Notes under the pieces: generated by a model
The model's database searches: none
What the model saw: the letters and a program-made list of their open reading frames with translations, nothing else
What the model was told of the DNA's origin: nothing
Shown here: positions 18,209 to 26,267 of the stretch, in pieces
Layout of the letters: each line of letters opens with the position of its first letter
Position numbering within the stretch: position 1 is the first letter of the stretch
Translations under genes and position numbers: made by a program
Source: Mycobacterium sp. D16Q14
GTDB taxonomy: Bacteria; Actinomycetota; Actinomycetes; Mycobacteriales; Mycobacteriaceae
DNA length: 64,000 bases
Assembly (NCBI GenBank): GCA_002013415.1
Contig: MAEX01000016.1
Coordinates: forward strand, 1 to 64,000
Direction: 5' to 3'

Positions 18209-18763
18209 CTACGGAAGATCAAGCCGAACAAGGATTTTGCCGCCGATATTCTCGGTGATCTCCACGGCCTGAGGCTCGATGTCATCCGGCATGAGAAAGA
18301 CGAACAACAGGTCACCCGGTCGTCCACACGATTGCGTAGATCCGTCCGGTATCCGTATGCCGCCGTTATCGAATTCGGCCTTCCACATGTGCGTTCCATC
18401 GGTTATCCGCGCCGCACAGTACATATCGGCGGGCGGCGGCCCCGAACGCTTGATTGTCACCAGGATGAGTTGAGTGCCTTTGGGCAGGACCGTGTTGAGC
18501 GGTCCCTGCCGTTTACCGAGACGGCGAATCTCGCCGAGCTCCCATGTCTGACCGTTCACGGCTGCGGATTGGCCGGCGGGAACCACGAACTCGGGACGGA
18601 TGCTTGCCTGGTACTCGCGCCACGGACCCCAGAAAGAGATCAAGGCGATGATCACGAACAAAACCACCACCGCCACGGTCGCCACGACGTTGCGAAACCA
18701 AAGCTTGTTTCGCAGGACGCCGCGCTGATCGCGGCGGTGTTTCGCAGAGTCGATCACCGTCAT
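18209..18763 (-). CDS. Single-pass membrane protein, third gene of a three-gene cassette
   Basis: 184 residues: a basic cytoplasmic N-terminus, one membrane segment (about 25-45, VVATVAVVVLFVIIALISFW) and an extracytoplasmic beta-rich domain with two cysteines (MYCAAR and TQSCGRPGD) that could pair. The ATG overlaps the previous stop as ATGA. Domain style resembles secreted Ig-like DUF4352 proteins, but I do not recognise a named family. The stop codon abuts that of the convergent polytopic protein. Confidence 0.78.
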   Translation of the reverse strand: MTVIDSAKHRRDQRGVLRNKLWFRNVVATVAVVVLFVIIALISFWGPWREYQASIRPEFVVPAGQSAAVNGQTWELGEIRRLGKRQGPLNTVLPKGTQLILVTIKRSGPPPADMYCAARITDGTHMWKAEFDNGGIRIPDGSTQSCGRPGDLLFVFLMPDDIEPQAVEITENIGGKILVRLDLP

Positions 18764-19368
18764 GGGGCGCCAACCTTCGTCTTGGCCAACGCCAGCACCG
18801 AGGAGCGGGGCGCATGGCTCGGGTCCAGCGGCACGTCAATGATCAGCCCGGTGTCCCACTTGTTGGTGCCTGTCGACACATACAACCGTCCGACGCTGAC
18901 CCGGTTGACAAGTTCTGTCGGCGCTTCGAACACATAAACACCCGTCTGGGGAATCAACGGGTTCAGGATCGCTCCGCCCAGCGTTGAGAGACCCAACCGA
19001 TCATCAGGGATGTACGAGTTTCCGTCGAGTTCCAGCGCGACGCGCGCCGAGGGCGCATCGAGCAGTGAGGTGATCGTCGCCGTCACGACCACCCACTGTC
19101 CCGACGTCGTGAGGTTGCGATTCTTGGGCAGTGCGCCGGTGTGTTTGACGACGGGAGCCACCGCGGCCTTGATCACAGTCACCGAGAAAAGCCTGCCGCT
19201 CACGGGACTGCCCGCACTGCCATGCACATCGAACGGTGCCTGCACATCCGTGGCGTACGGCAACCGGCGCCAAACGAACACCGAGGCCGCCAAGATGGCG
19301 ATGACAACGCACACGGTCCCCGCGATTCTGACAAGGGGCGGCACGTTCTGGAATGCTCGGATACTCAT
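18760..19368 (-). CDS. Single-pass membrane protein, second gene of the cassette
   Basis: 202 residues starting at the ATG at 19368, which overlaps the upstream stop as ATGA. A membrane segment at about 12-31 (IAGTVCVVIAILAASVFVW) is followed by an extracytoplasmic beta-sandwich-like domain with the pattern QWVVVTATITSLLD typical of DUF4352-like modules. It has the same architecture as its two neighbours, suggesting an old duplication. Function unknown. Confidence 0.78.
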   Translation of the reverse strand: MSIRAFQNVPPLVRIAGTVCVVIAILAASVFVWRRLPYATDVQAPFDVHGSAGSPVSGRLFSVTVIKAAVAPVVKHTGALPKNRNLTTSGQWVVVTATITSLLDAPSARVALELDGNSYIPDDRLGLSTLGGAILNPLIPQTGVYVFEAPTELVNRVSVGRLYVSTGTNKWDTGLIIDVPLDPSHAPRSSVLALAKTKVGAP

Positions 19369-20147
19369 TTCGGGCTCCCGACTGGCACAACCGTCCTCGC
19401 GCTGCCCCCGACGCTCTGCCACCCTGCGCCGTAGATAACGTAACCTTGGCCGTACTTGCGATATGGAACTTCCACCGTCACAGTCGATCCCACGGCGACA
19501 GCGGTGTCCGGGACGCTCCAGACCAGAGCCACCTTTTCCGTCAATCCAGGTTGCAGCGCGGTCAGCATGGTTCCGTCCGACATTCGCAGGGCCGTCGGAT
19601 CGTGCGACGACGGCAGGTAGGTGTTCTGCGCGTCGGCGACATCGGGCAGCGCAAATATGGATGAGACCCCGTCCGGCCCTTCACCGTGATTAGTGACATC
19701 GACCAGCACGCCAAGGTACGAGCGGCCGGGCTTCTCCTTGAGCGTAAATCCGTTGCCGGCCAGCTTCTTGACTAAAGATGCCCGCTGCACGGTGATCGAG
19801 AATTCGTGGTTGTCGAAGGCCTGGCCGACGTTGAAGGTCTCGGGCGCCTTTTCCACCTTGTCGAGCCCGCCAAACCCCGCGGTGGTCAGCACTGCGGCGA
19901 TCGCGACGACGTGCCACATCTGGATGAATTCGAGATCTTTCCACCAACTGCGGACGGTTTCGGACAGCCTGCCGAACACTCCACGCGGTGCCGGATCCAC
20001 AGCGACTGTGGGGCCCGTGGTCGCGGCCGCTGATGAGTCACCGCCCACCGGGGTGTTCCCCGGGCGACGCCACGCCGCATTCGGGTCGTCCGGTATATCT
20101 CCCCCCGGACCGGGGCCCGACGATGTCGGGTCCGGCTCGCCGTCCAT
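19365..20147 (-). CDS. Single-pass membrane protein with DUF4352-like domain, first gene of the cassette
   Basis: 260 residues. Residues 1-60 are a disordered Pro/Gly/Asp/Ser-rich cytoplasmic region; a weakly hydrophobic segment (about 79-97, HVVAIAAVLTTAGFGGL) precedes an extracytoplasmic beta-rich domain with YLGVLVDVTNHGEGPDG, close to the DUF4352/TRF2-like pattern. The ATG lies 9 bases after the argH stop and coincides with the start expected from a TAATAT -10 box, so this cassette probably has its own leaderless promoter as well as arg read-through. Function unknown. Confidence 0.78.
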   Translation of the reverse strand: MDGEPDPTSSGPGPGGDIPDDPNAAWRRPGNTPVGGDSSAAATTGPTVAVDPAPRGVFGRLSETVRSWWKDLEFIQMWHVVAIAAVLTTAGFGGLDKVEKAPETFNVGQAFDNHEFSITVQRASLVKKLAGNGFTLKEKPGRSYLGVLVDVTNHGEGPDGVSSIFALPDVADAQNTYLPSSHDPTALRMSDGTMLTALQPGLTEKVALVWSVPDTAVAVGSTVTVEVPYRKYGQGYVIYGAGWQSVGGSARTVVPVGSPK

Positions 20148-20153
20148 GGCTGG

Positions 20154-20159
20154 ATATTA
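20154..20159 (-). promoter_or_regulatory. -10 box TAATAT of a leaderless promoter, overlapping the argH stop
   Basis: TAATAT on the minus strand ends exactly 7 bases before the A of the ATG at 20147. Its first three bases are the TAA stop codon of argH. This gives the membrane-protein cassette a promoter independent of the arg operon. Confidence 0.6.
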
Positions 20160-21566
20160 GCGGCTCTGGCCGCGCAGCACGTTTAGACGGGCCAGCACCA
20201 GCTCACGCTGCTCGGCAACGCGTTCCGGCGCGGTGCCGCCACGTGCGCTGCGCGAGGCCACGGATCCGGACGTGGTGAGCACTGCGTGCACCTGTCCCGT
20301 CAGGTCCGGATGTATGGCCGCAAGCTCGTCATCGGTGAGATCCTCCAGGCCGACGCCGCGGGCCTCCGCGACACGAACTGCCTCCCCTGCCGCCTCATGC
20401 GCGATGCGGAACGGTACGCCCTGGCGCACCATCCACTCCGCCAGGTCGGTGGCGAGGGTGAATCCCGCCGGGGCGAGTGCCGCCATGCGTTCCGTACGGA
20501 ACCGCAGCGTGGCGACCAGTCCGGCCATCGCGGGCAAGAGCAGTTCCAACTGAGCCACTGAGTCGAACAGCGGCTCCTTGTCTTCCTGCAGGTCCCGGTT
20601 GTACGCCAACGGCTGCGCCTTCAACGTGGCGAGCAGGCCGGTGAGGTTTCCGATCAAGCGCCCCGACTTTCCGCGGGCCAGCTCGGCGATGTCGGGGTTT
20701 TTCTTCTGGGGCATGATCGAGCTACCGGTCGACCACGAGTCATCGAGTTCGGCGTACCCGAATTCCGTTGTGCTCCAGAGGATAATGTCCTCGGACAGGC
20801 GCGACAGGTCGACTGCGATCATCGCGAACACGAAGGCGGCTTCGGCCGCGAAGTCACGGGCCGATGTCGCATCGATCGAATTCTCGGCGGCGGCAGTGAA
20901 TCCCAGGTCCAATGCGATGGCGTCCGGATCCAGGCCGAGTGAGGAGCCCGCCAGTGCGCCGGCCCCATACGGTGAGATGGCGGTGCGCCTGTCCCAGTCG
21001 ACGAGCCGGTCCACATCGCGGAGCAATGGCTGCGCGTGTGCGAGGAGATGGTGTGCGAGCAGCACCGGTTGTGCGGCTTGCAGATGCGTCTTGCCCGGCA
21101 TGATCGCCTGCGGGTGCGCGCCGGCCTGATCGGCCAGCGCCTGCACCACGTCGAGCACACCGTCGGACACTCGTCCGGCCGCATCACGCAGCCACATCCG
21201 AAACAGCGTGGCGACCTGATCATTCCGTGACCGGCCCGCGCGCAGACGACCGCCGACATCGGCCCCGACACGCTCGATCAGGCCGCGTTCCAGAGCGCCG
21301 TGCACATCCTCGTCGGTGTCGGCGGGGACGAACTGTCCCGAAGCGATGTCGCGGTCTAGCTGCTGCAGCCCCTCCACCAGGGCGGACAACTGCTCATCGG
21401 TGAGCAGATCCGCCTTGCGGAGTACCCGCGCATGTGCAATCGACGCCCGAATGTCGTACGGCGCCAACACCCAATCGAAATGGGTGGACTTGCTCAGCGC
21501 GGCCAATGCGGGCGCGGGCCCACCGGCGAACCGGCCGCCCCACAGTGATCCCTCGTTGGTGCTCAC
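20157..21566 (-). CDS. argH: Argininosuccinate lyase
   Basis: This 469-residue enzyme splits argininosuccinate into arginine and fumarate, the last step of arginine synthesis. The fumarase/aspartase signature GSSIMPQKKNPD and the active-site segment GKTHLQAAQPV are present. The GTG start overlaps the argG stop as GTGA. It is the last biosynthetic gene of the operon. Confidence 0.98.
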   Translation of the reverse strand: MSTNEGSLWGGRFAGGPAPALAALSKSTHFDWVLAPYDIRASIAHARVLRKADLLTDEQLSALVEGLQQLDRDIASGQFVPADTDEDVHGALERGLIERVGADVGGRLRAGRSRNDQVATLFRMWLRDAAGRVSDGVLDVVQALADQAGAHPQAIMPGKTHLQAAQPVLLAHHLLAHAQPLLRDVDRLVDWDRRTAISPYGAGALAGSSLGLDPDAIALDLGFTAAAENSIDATSARDFAAEAAFVFAMIAVDLSRLSEDIILWSTTEFGYAELDDSWSTGSSIMPQKKNPDIAELARGKSGRLIGNLTGLLATLKAQPLAYNRDLQEDKEPLFDSVAQLELLLPAMAGLVATLRFRTERMAALAPAGFTLATDLAEWMVRQGVPFRIAHEAAGEAVRVAEARGVGLEDLTDDELAAIHPDLTGQVHAVLTTSGSVASRSARGGTAPERVAEQRELVLARLNVLRGQSR

Positions 21567-22771
21567 TTTCCGGACAGGTCCCGCTGCGCGGAGATCTTCG
21601 AGGACAGTCCGTGGATATGCACGAAGCCCTTGGCGCTCGACTGGTCGAAGCTGTCGCCCTCGTCGTAGGTGGCCAGGTTGAAGTCGTACAGCGACTCGGC
21701 GCTGCGGCGGCCGTTCACCGCGATGTTCCCGCCGTGCAGCACCAGGCGGATATCACCGGAGACGTGCTGCTGGGTATCGGCGACGAATGCCTCCAGTGAG
21801 CGCTTCAGGGGCGAGTACCACAGACCGTCGTACACCAGCTCGGCCCACTTTTGGTCAGTGTGCCGCTTGTACCGGCCGAGCTCGCGCTCCAAGGTGACGT
21901 GCTCCAGCTCCTCGTGCGCGGTGATGAGGACCATTGCGCCCGGGGCTTCGTAGATTTCGCGGCTCTTGATGCCGACCAGACGATCCTCGACGACGTCAAG
22001 ACGGCCAACGCCCTGCGCACCCGCCCGCCGGTTGAGTTCGACGATGGCCTCCAACACGGTGACCGGGTTGCCGTCGATCGCGGTGGGCACGCCCTTGTCG
22101 AAGGTGATGATCAGCTCATCGGGTGCCCCCCAATTGAGCGTCGGATCTTCGGTGTAGTCGTACACGTCCTTGGTGGGAGCGTTCCAAAGGTCTTCCAAGA
22201 AACCGGTTTCCACCGCACGACCCCACACGTTCTGGTCAATGGAGAACGGAGACTTCTTGGTTACATTGATCGGGATTTCGTTCTCGGCGGCGAATGCGAT
22301 GGCCTTTTCGCGGGTCCAGGCGTAATCGCGCACCGGGGCGAGCACCTCCAGATCCGGTGCCAGCGAGGCGAACCCGACTTCAAACCGAACCTGATCGTTA
22401 CCCTTGCCGGTGCAGCCGTGCGCGACGATTCCGCCGCCGTGCTCGCGTGCGGCGTCCACCAGGTGCTTGACGATCAGTGGACGGCTGATGGCCGACACCA
22501 GCGGGTACCGATCCATGTACAGCGCGTTGGACTGCACAGTCGGCAAGCAGTACTCGTTGGCGAATTCGTCGCGGGCGTCGACGACAACCGCTTCGACGGC
22601 GCCGCAGTCGATGGCACGCTGGCGCACCACCTCCATGTCCTCGCCGCCCTGGCCGAGGTCGATCGCGACGGCAACCACCTCGCGGCCGGTCTCTTTGCCA
22701 ATCCAGCTGATCGCCACCGACGTATCGAGCCCACCCGAATAGGCAAGGATTACGCGGTCAGAGGTTGTCAT
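21563..22771 (-). CDS. argG: Argininosuccinate synthase
   Basis: 402 residues. It joins citrulline and aspartate using ATP. The PP-loop AYSGGLDTS lies at residues 10-18, and later blocks GCTGKGNDQVRFE and DGLWYSPLKRSLEAFV match the family. An AGGAG site precedes the ATG, 9 bases after argR. Confidence 0.98.
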   Translation of the reverse strand: MTTSDRVILAYSGGLDTSVAISWIGKETGREVVAVAIDLGQGGEDMEVVRQRAIDCGAVEAVVVDARDEFANEYCLPTVQSNALYMDRYPLVSAISRPLIVKHLVDAAREHGGGIVAHGCTGKGNDQVRFEVGFASLAPDLEVLAPVRDYAWTREKAIAFAAENEIPINVTKKSPFSIDQNVWGRAVETGFLEDLWNAPTKDVYDYTEDPTLNWGAPDELIITFDKGVPTAIDGNPVTVLEAIVELNRRAGAQGVGRLDVVEDRLVGIKSREIYEAPGAMVLITAHEELEHVTLERELGRYKRHTDQKWAELVYDGLWYSPLKRSLEAFVADTQQHVSGDIRLVLHGGNIAVNGRRSAESLYDFNLATYDEGDSFDQSSAKGFVHIHGLSSKISAQRDLSGK

Positions 22772-22780
22772 GATTCTCCT

Positions 22781-23269
22781 TTAAGCAAGCTGTTCGAACA
22801 GTGCGGCGAGCTGGGCTCCGGTCAAGGGTTCGCGGGCGATCACCGCAATGGTGTCATCCCCCGCGATGGTCCCGACAACGTCGGGTAACGCGGCGCGATC
22901 GATCGCGCTGGCGAGATAGTGCGCGGCACCCGGCGGTGTACGCAGCACCGCGAGATTACCGCTGGAGTCGGTCGCTACCAGCAGCTCCCCCAGCAACCGG
23001 GAGAGCCGGTCGGTGCCGCCGGACACGCCACGAACAGGACTGCCGTCCTCGGGCACCACGTACACCCCCACTCCGCCGTCGGCGGCGCGGAGCTTGACGG
23101 CACCGAGCTCGTCGAGATCCCGGGACAAGGTGGCCTGCGTGGTCTCGATGCCCTCGGCAGCCAGCAGCGCCGCCAGTTCACCCTGGCTGCGCACCGACTG
23201 AGTGGACAGCAGTGCGACGATGCGGGCTTGGCGCCCTGCGCGGGTGTCGGCCGCATGTGAGGCCGTCAT
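22781..23269 (-). CDS. argR: Arginine repressor
   Basis: 162 residues from the ATG at 23269, which overlaps the argF stop as ATGA; a longer frame starting at 23287 adds six residues only. Residues about 8-75 form the winged helix (RIVALLSTQSVRSQGELAALL), and the C-terminal half carries the arginine-binding trimer interface with TIAGDDTIAVIARE. It should bind the ARG boxes upstream of argC and close a feedback loop on its own operon. Confidence 0.96.
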   Translation of the reverse strand: MTASHAADTRAGRQARIVALLSTQSVRSQGELAALLAAEGIETTQATLSRDLDELGAVKLRAADGGVGVYVVPEDGSPVRGVSGGTDRLSRLLGELLVATDSSGNLAVLRTPPGAAHYLASAIDRAALPDVVGTIAGDDTIAVIAREPLTGAQLAALFEQLA

Positions 23270-24204
23270 CGCTGCTCCAGCAGCCACACCAGTAAGGCCT
23301 TCTGGGCGTGCAGACGGTTCTCGGCCTCATCCCAGACAGCGCTCCGTGGACCGTCGATCACCTCATCGGTGATCTCCTCGCCACGGTGGGCGGGAAGGCA
23401 GTGCAGGACAATGGCTTCTGAGTCCGCCACGCCGAGCAGATCCTCGTTCACCTGGAACGGCCGGAACGGCCGGACCCTGTCGAGCCCGTCATTCTCCTGC
23501 CCCATCGAGGTCCAGGCGTCAGTGACGAGCACATCTGCGCCGGCCGAAGCGATCCGCGGGTCGGCGGTCACAGTCACCGAGGCGCCGGTGCTGGCGGCGA
23601 TCCGCTCGGCTTGGGTGACGTACTTGGCATGTGGTGCAAACCCATTGGGCGCCGCGATCGTCACGTGGATGCCGGCGGTGACGCCACCGACCATCAGTGA
23701 GTGCGCCATGTTGTTCGCACCGTCGCCCAGATACGTCAGCCGCAATCCGGCCAGCGAACCTTTACGTTCGGCCAGTGTCTGCAGATCGGCGAGCACCTGA
23801 CAGGGATGGAAGTCGTCAGACAGGGCATTCACGATCGGCACCGTGGACCCGGAAGCCATGGCGGTCAAGCGTTCCTGCGCGTAGGTCCGCCACACGATGG
23901 CTTCCACGTAGCGGGACAGCACCTGTCCGGTGTCTTCGAGGGTCTCCTCACGACCCAGCTGCGTGGTACGGCTGTCGACGACCACGGCGTGCCCGCCCAG
24001 CTGCGCTATGCCCATCTCAAAAGAGAAGCGGGTTCGAGTGGAGTTCTTCTCGAAGATGACGGCGACCCCGCGCGGCCCCTCAAGCGGCCGCCGCGAAAAC
24101 GGTGCCTTCTTGAGCTCGGCGGCCAGTGTCAGGACTTCGGCCTGCTCGGCGGGTGACAGATCGTCATCCCTGAGGAAATGGCGAATTGACCTCGAATTAC
24201 TCAT
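23266..24204 (-). CDS. argF: Ornithine carbamoyltransferase
   Basis: 312 residues. It makes citrulline from ornithine and carbamoyl phosphate. The carbamoyl-phosphate motif STRTR lies in FEKNSTRTRFSFE, with FHPCQVLADLQT and the HCLPAHRGEE loop further on. The ATG overlaps the argD stop as ATGA. Confidence 0.98.
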   Translation of the reverse strand: MSNSRSIRHFLRDDDLSPAEQAEVLTLAAELKKAPFSRRPLEGPRGVAVIFEKNSTRTRFSFEMGIAQLGGHAVVVDSRTTQLGREETLEDTGQVLSRYVEAIVWRTYAQERLTAMASGSTVPIVNALSDDFHPCQVLADLQTLAERKGSLAGLRLTYLGDGANNMAHSLMVGGVTAGIHVTIAAPNGFAPHAKYVTQAERIAASTGASVTVTADPRIASAGADVLVTDAWTSMGQENDGLDRVRPFRPFQVNEDLLGVADSEAIVLHCLPAHRGEEITDEVIDGPRSAVWDEAENRLHAQKALLVWLLEQR

Positions 24205-25391
24205 GCCAGCTCCTGTCCTGCTGCGGTATCGAGGATGCCGGGCAGCGCGGCGACGAACTCCCCGATCTGTTCGTCGCTGATGATCAGCGGTGGGGCTAGC
24301 CGCAGCACGTCGGGTGCGGCGGCGTTCAGAAGGAAGCCAGCCTCGCGTGCCGCGGACTCGGCGGCCTTGGCGCGTTGTTCCGTCAGGACAATGCCTAGGA
24401 GCAGTCCGGCGCCACGCACCCGCGCGACCAAGGGATGGTTCAGCCCTTCGATGGCATGGCTCAACGACTTTCCAGCCGCTGCAGCGTGGTCGATGAGGTT
24501 CTGCTCATCGAGGACCCGCAGCACCGCCAGAGCAGCCGCCGCACATACAGGATTACCCCCGAATGTGCTGCCGTGCAGACCAGGAGTGAGCAGCTCCGCG
24601 GCCGCCCCGGTCGCGATACAGGCGCCGATGGGCAGCCCGCCGCCGAGCCCCTTGGCCAGGGTGACGATATCGGGGGTGATACCCACCTGTTGATGCGCGA
24701 AAAATGTTCCGGTACGCCCAATTCCGGTTTGTACCTCGTCGAGCACCAGCAGCACGCCGTGGCGGGCGGTGATCTCGCGTACCCCGGCGAGGTAGCCCTC
24801 CGGCGGAACCACCACTCCGCCTTCACCCATGATCGGTTCCAGGAAGACCGCAGCGGTGTCCCCATCGACTATGGCCTCGATGGCGGCCAGGTCGCCGTAG
24901 GGTACGTGGACCACCCCTGCGGGCAGCGGCTCGAACGGGGCCTGCTTGGACGGCTGGCCGGTGAGGGCGAGCGATCCCATGGTTCGGCCATGGAAGGCGC
25001 CCTCGGCCGCTACGACTTTCGTACGTCCGGTCAGGCGGGTCACCTTGAACGCGGCCTCGTTGGCTTCGGTGCCGGAATTGCAGAGAAACACCCTGCCGGC
25101 AACACCCAGCCGTGCGACGAGCGCCTCGGACAGCTCGATGCCGGGACCCGTCGCGTACAGATTCGACGTGTGGCCCAGCGTGGAGAGTTGATGCGTGACG
25201 GCATCGATGACGGTCTGGTTGCGGTGGCCCAACACGTTGACGGCGATGCCACCCAACAGATCCAAGTACTGCTTGCCGTCGACGTCGGTGACGACGGCAC
25301 CGTCGCCCTCGGCAAGGGCCACCGGCGGTGTGCCGTAGTTGTTCATCATGACGCTTTCCCAGCGTTGCTGAGTCTCACTGGTACTGCTCAT
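24201..25391 (-). CDS. argD: Acetylornithine aminotransferase
   Basis: 396 residues from the ATG at 25391, which overlaps the argB stop; the longer frame to 25514 runs antisense-like through argB and was rejected. This PLP enzyme has the cofactor aspartate region VLLVLDEVQTGIGRTG and the lysine in TLAKGLGGGLPIGA. It converts N-acetylglutamate semialdehyde to N-acetylornithine. Confidence 0.97.
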   Translation of the reverse strand: MSSTSETQQRWESVMMNNYGTPPVALAEGDGAVVTDVDGKQYLDLLGGIAVNVLGHRNQTVIDAVTHQLSTLGHTSNLYATGPGIELSEALVARLGVAGRVFLCNSGTEANEAAFKVTRLTGRTKVVAAEGAFHGRTMGSLALTGQPSKQAPFEPLPAGVVHVPYGDLAAIEAIVDGDTAAVFLEPIMGEGGVVVPPEGYLAGVREITARHGVLLVLDEVQTGIGRTGTFFAHQQVGITPDIVTLAKGLGGGLPIGACIATGAAAELLTPGLHGSTFGGNPVCAAAALAVLRVLDEQNLIDHAAAAGKSLSHAIEGLNHPLVARVRGAGLLLGIVLTEQRAKAAESAAREAGFLLNAAAPDVLRLAPPLIISDEQIGEFVAALPGILDTAAGQELA

Positions 25392-26257
25392 GATTGGCTC
25401 CTGACGATTGTCCCGACGCCCTCGTCGGTGAATAGTTCGACCAACACGCAATGCTCGACGCGCCCATCGATGATGTGGGCGCTGGGCACGCCACCGTCCA
25501 CCGCGCGCAGACATGCCTCGACCTTGGGAATCATCCCCGATTCCAGAGCGGGAAGGAGCCCGCGCAGATCCTCGGCGGCTATAGCGGTAACCAGCGATCC
25601 CCGATCCGGCCAGTCGGTGTATAGCCCCTCGATATCGGTAAGCATCAGGAGGCGCTCGGCGCCAAGGGCTTCGGCGAGCGCACCGGCCGCCGTGTCGGCA
25701 TTGAGGTTGTGCACCACACCGTCCGTGTCGGGCGCAAGGGTGGATACCACGGGGATACGTCCGGCATCGATCAGGTCAAGGATCGCTTCCGGATTTACCT
25801 GTGCCACATCACCGACCAGTCCGATATCGGTCTCGACGCCATCCACGGTCGCGGTGCGCCGCACGGCCGTGAACAGTTGCGCGTCCTCGCCGGTGATCCC
25901 CACCGCGTAGGGTCCGTGGCTGTTGATCAACCCGACGAGCTCACGGCCGACCTGGCCGAACAGCACCATGCGCGCGATGTCCAGTACTTCCGGCGTGGTG
26001 ACCCGGAAGCCCCCCTTGAACTCGCCGGACACGCCGAGTTTTTTCAGCATCGACGTGATCTGCGGGCCGCCGCCGTGCACGACGACAGGATGGATACCGC
26101 AATTGCGGAGGAAGACCATGTCTTCGGCGAAGGCCGTTTTCAGGGCGTCGTCGGTCATGGCGTTGCCGCCGTATTTGATCACGACGATGGCGCCGTGCAG
26201 CTTCTTGAGCCACGGCAGCGCCTCGGCCAGCACCCGCGCTTTTTTCGGGGCCTTCAT
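25388..26257 (-). CDS. argB: Acetylglutamate kinase
   Basis: 289 residues from the ATG at 26257 with GAAGG upstream. It has KYGGNAM, the substrate loop HGGGPQI and GITGEDAQLFTA typical of the amino-acid-kinase fold. It phosphorylates N-acetylglutamate and in mycobacteria is the usual point of arginine feedback. Length matches the 294-residue Mtb enzyme. The frame extends far upstream through argJ, but those residues are not ArgB-like. Confidence 0.97.
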   Translation of the reverse strand: MKAPKKARVLAEALPWLKKLHGAIVVIKYGGNAMTDDALKTAFAEDMVFLRNCGIHPVVVHGGGPQITSMLKKLGVSGEFKGGFRVTTPEVLDIARMVLFGQVGRELVGLINSHGPYAVGITGEDAQLFTAVRRTATVDGVETDIGLVGDVAQVNPEAILDLIDAGRIPVVSTLAPDTDGVVHNLNADTAAGALAEALGAERLLMLTDIEGLYTDWPDRGSLVTAIAAEDLRGLLPALESGMIPKVEACLRAVDGGVPSAHIIDGRVEHCVLVELFTDEGVGTIVRSQS

Positions 26258-26267
26258 GCGGCTGCCT

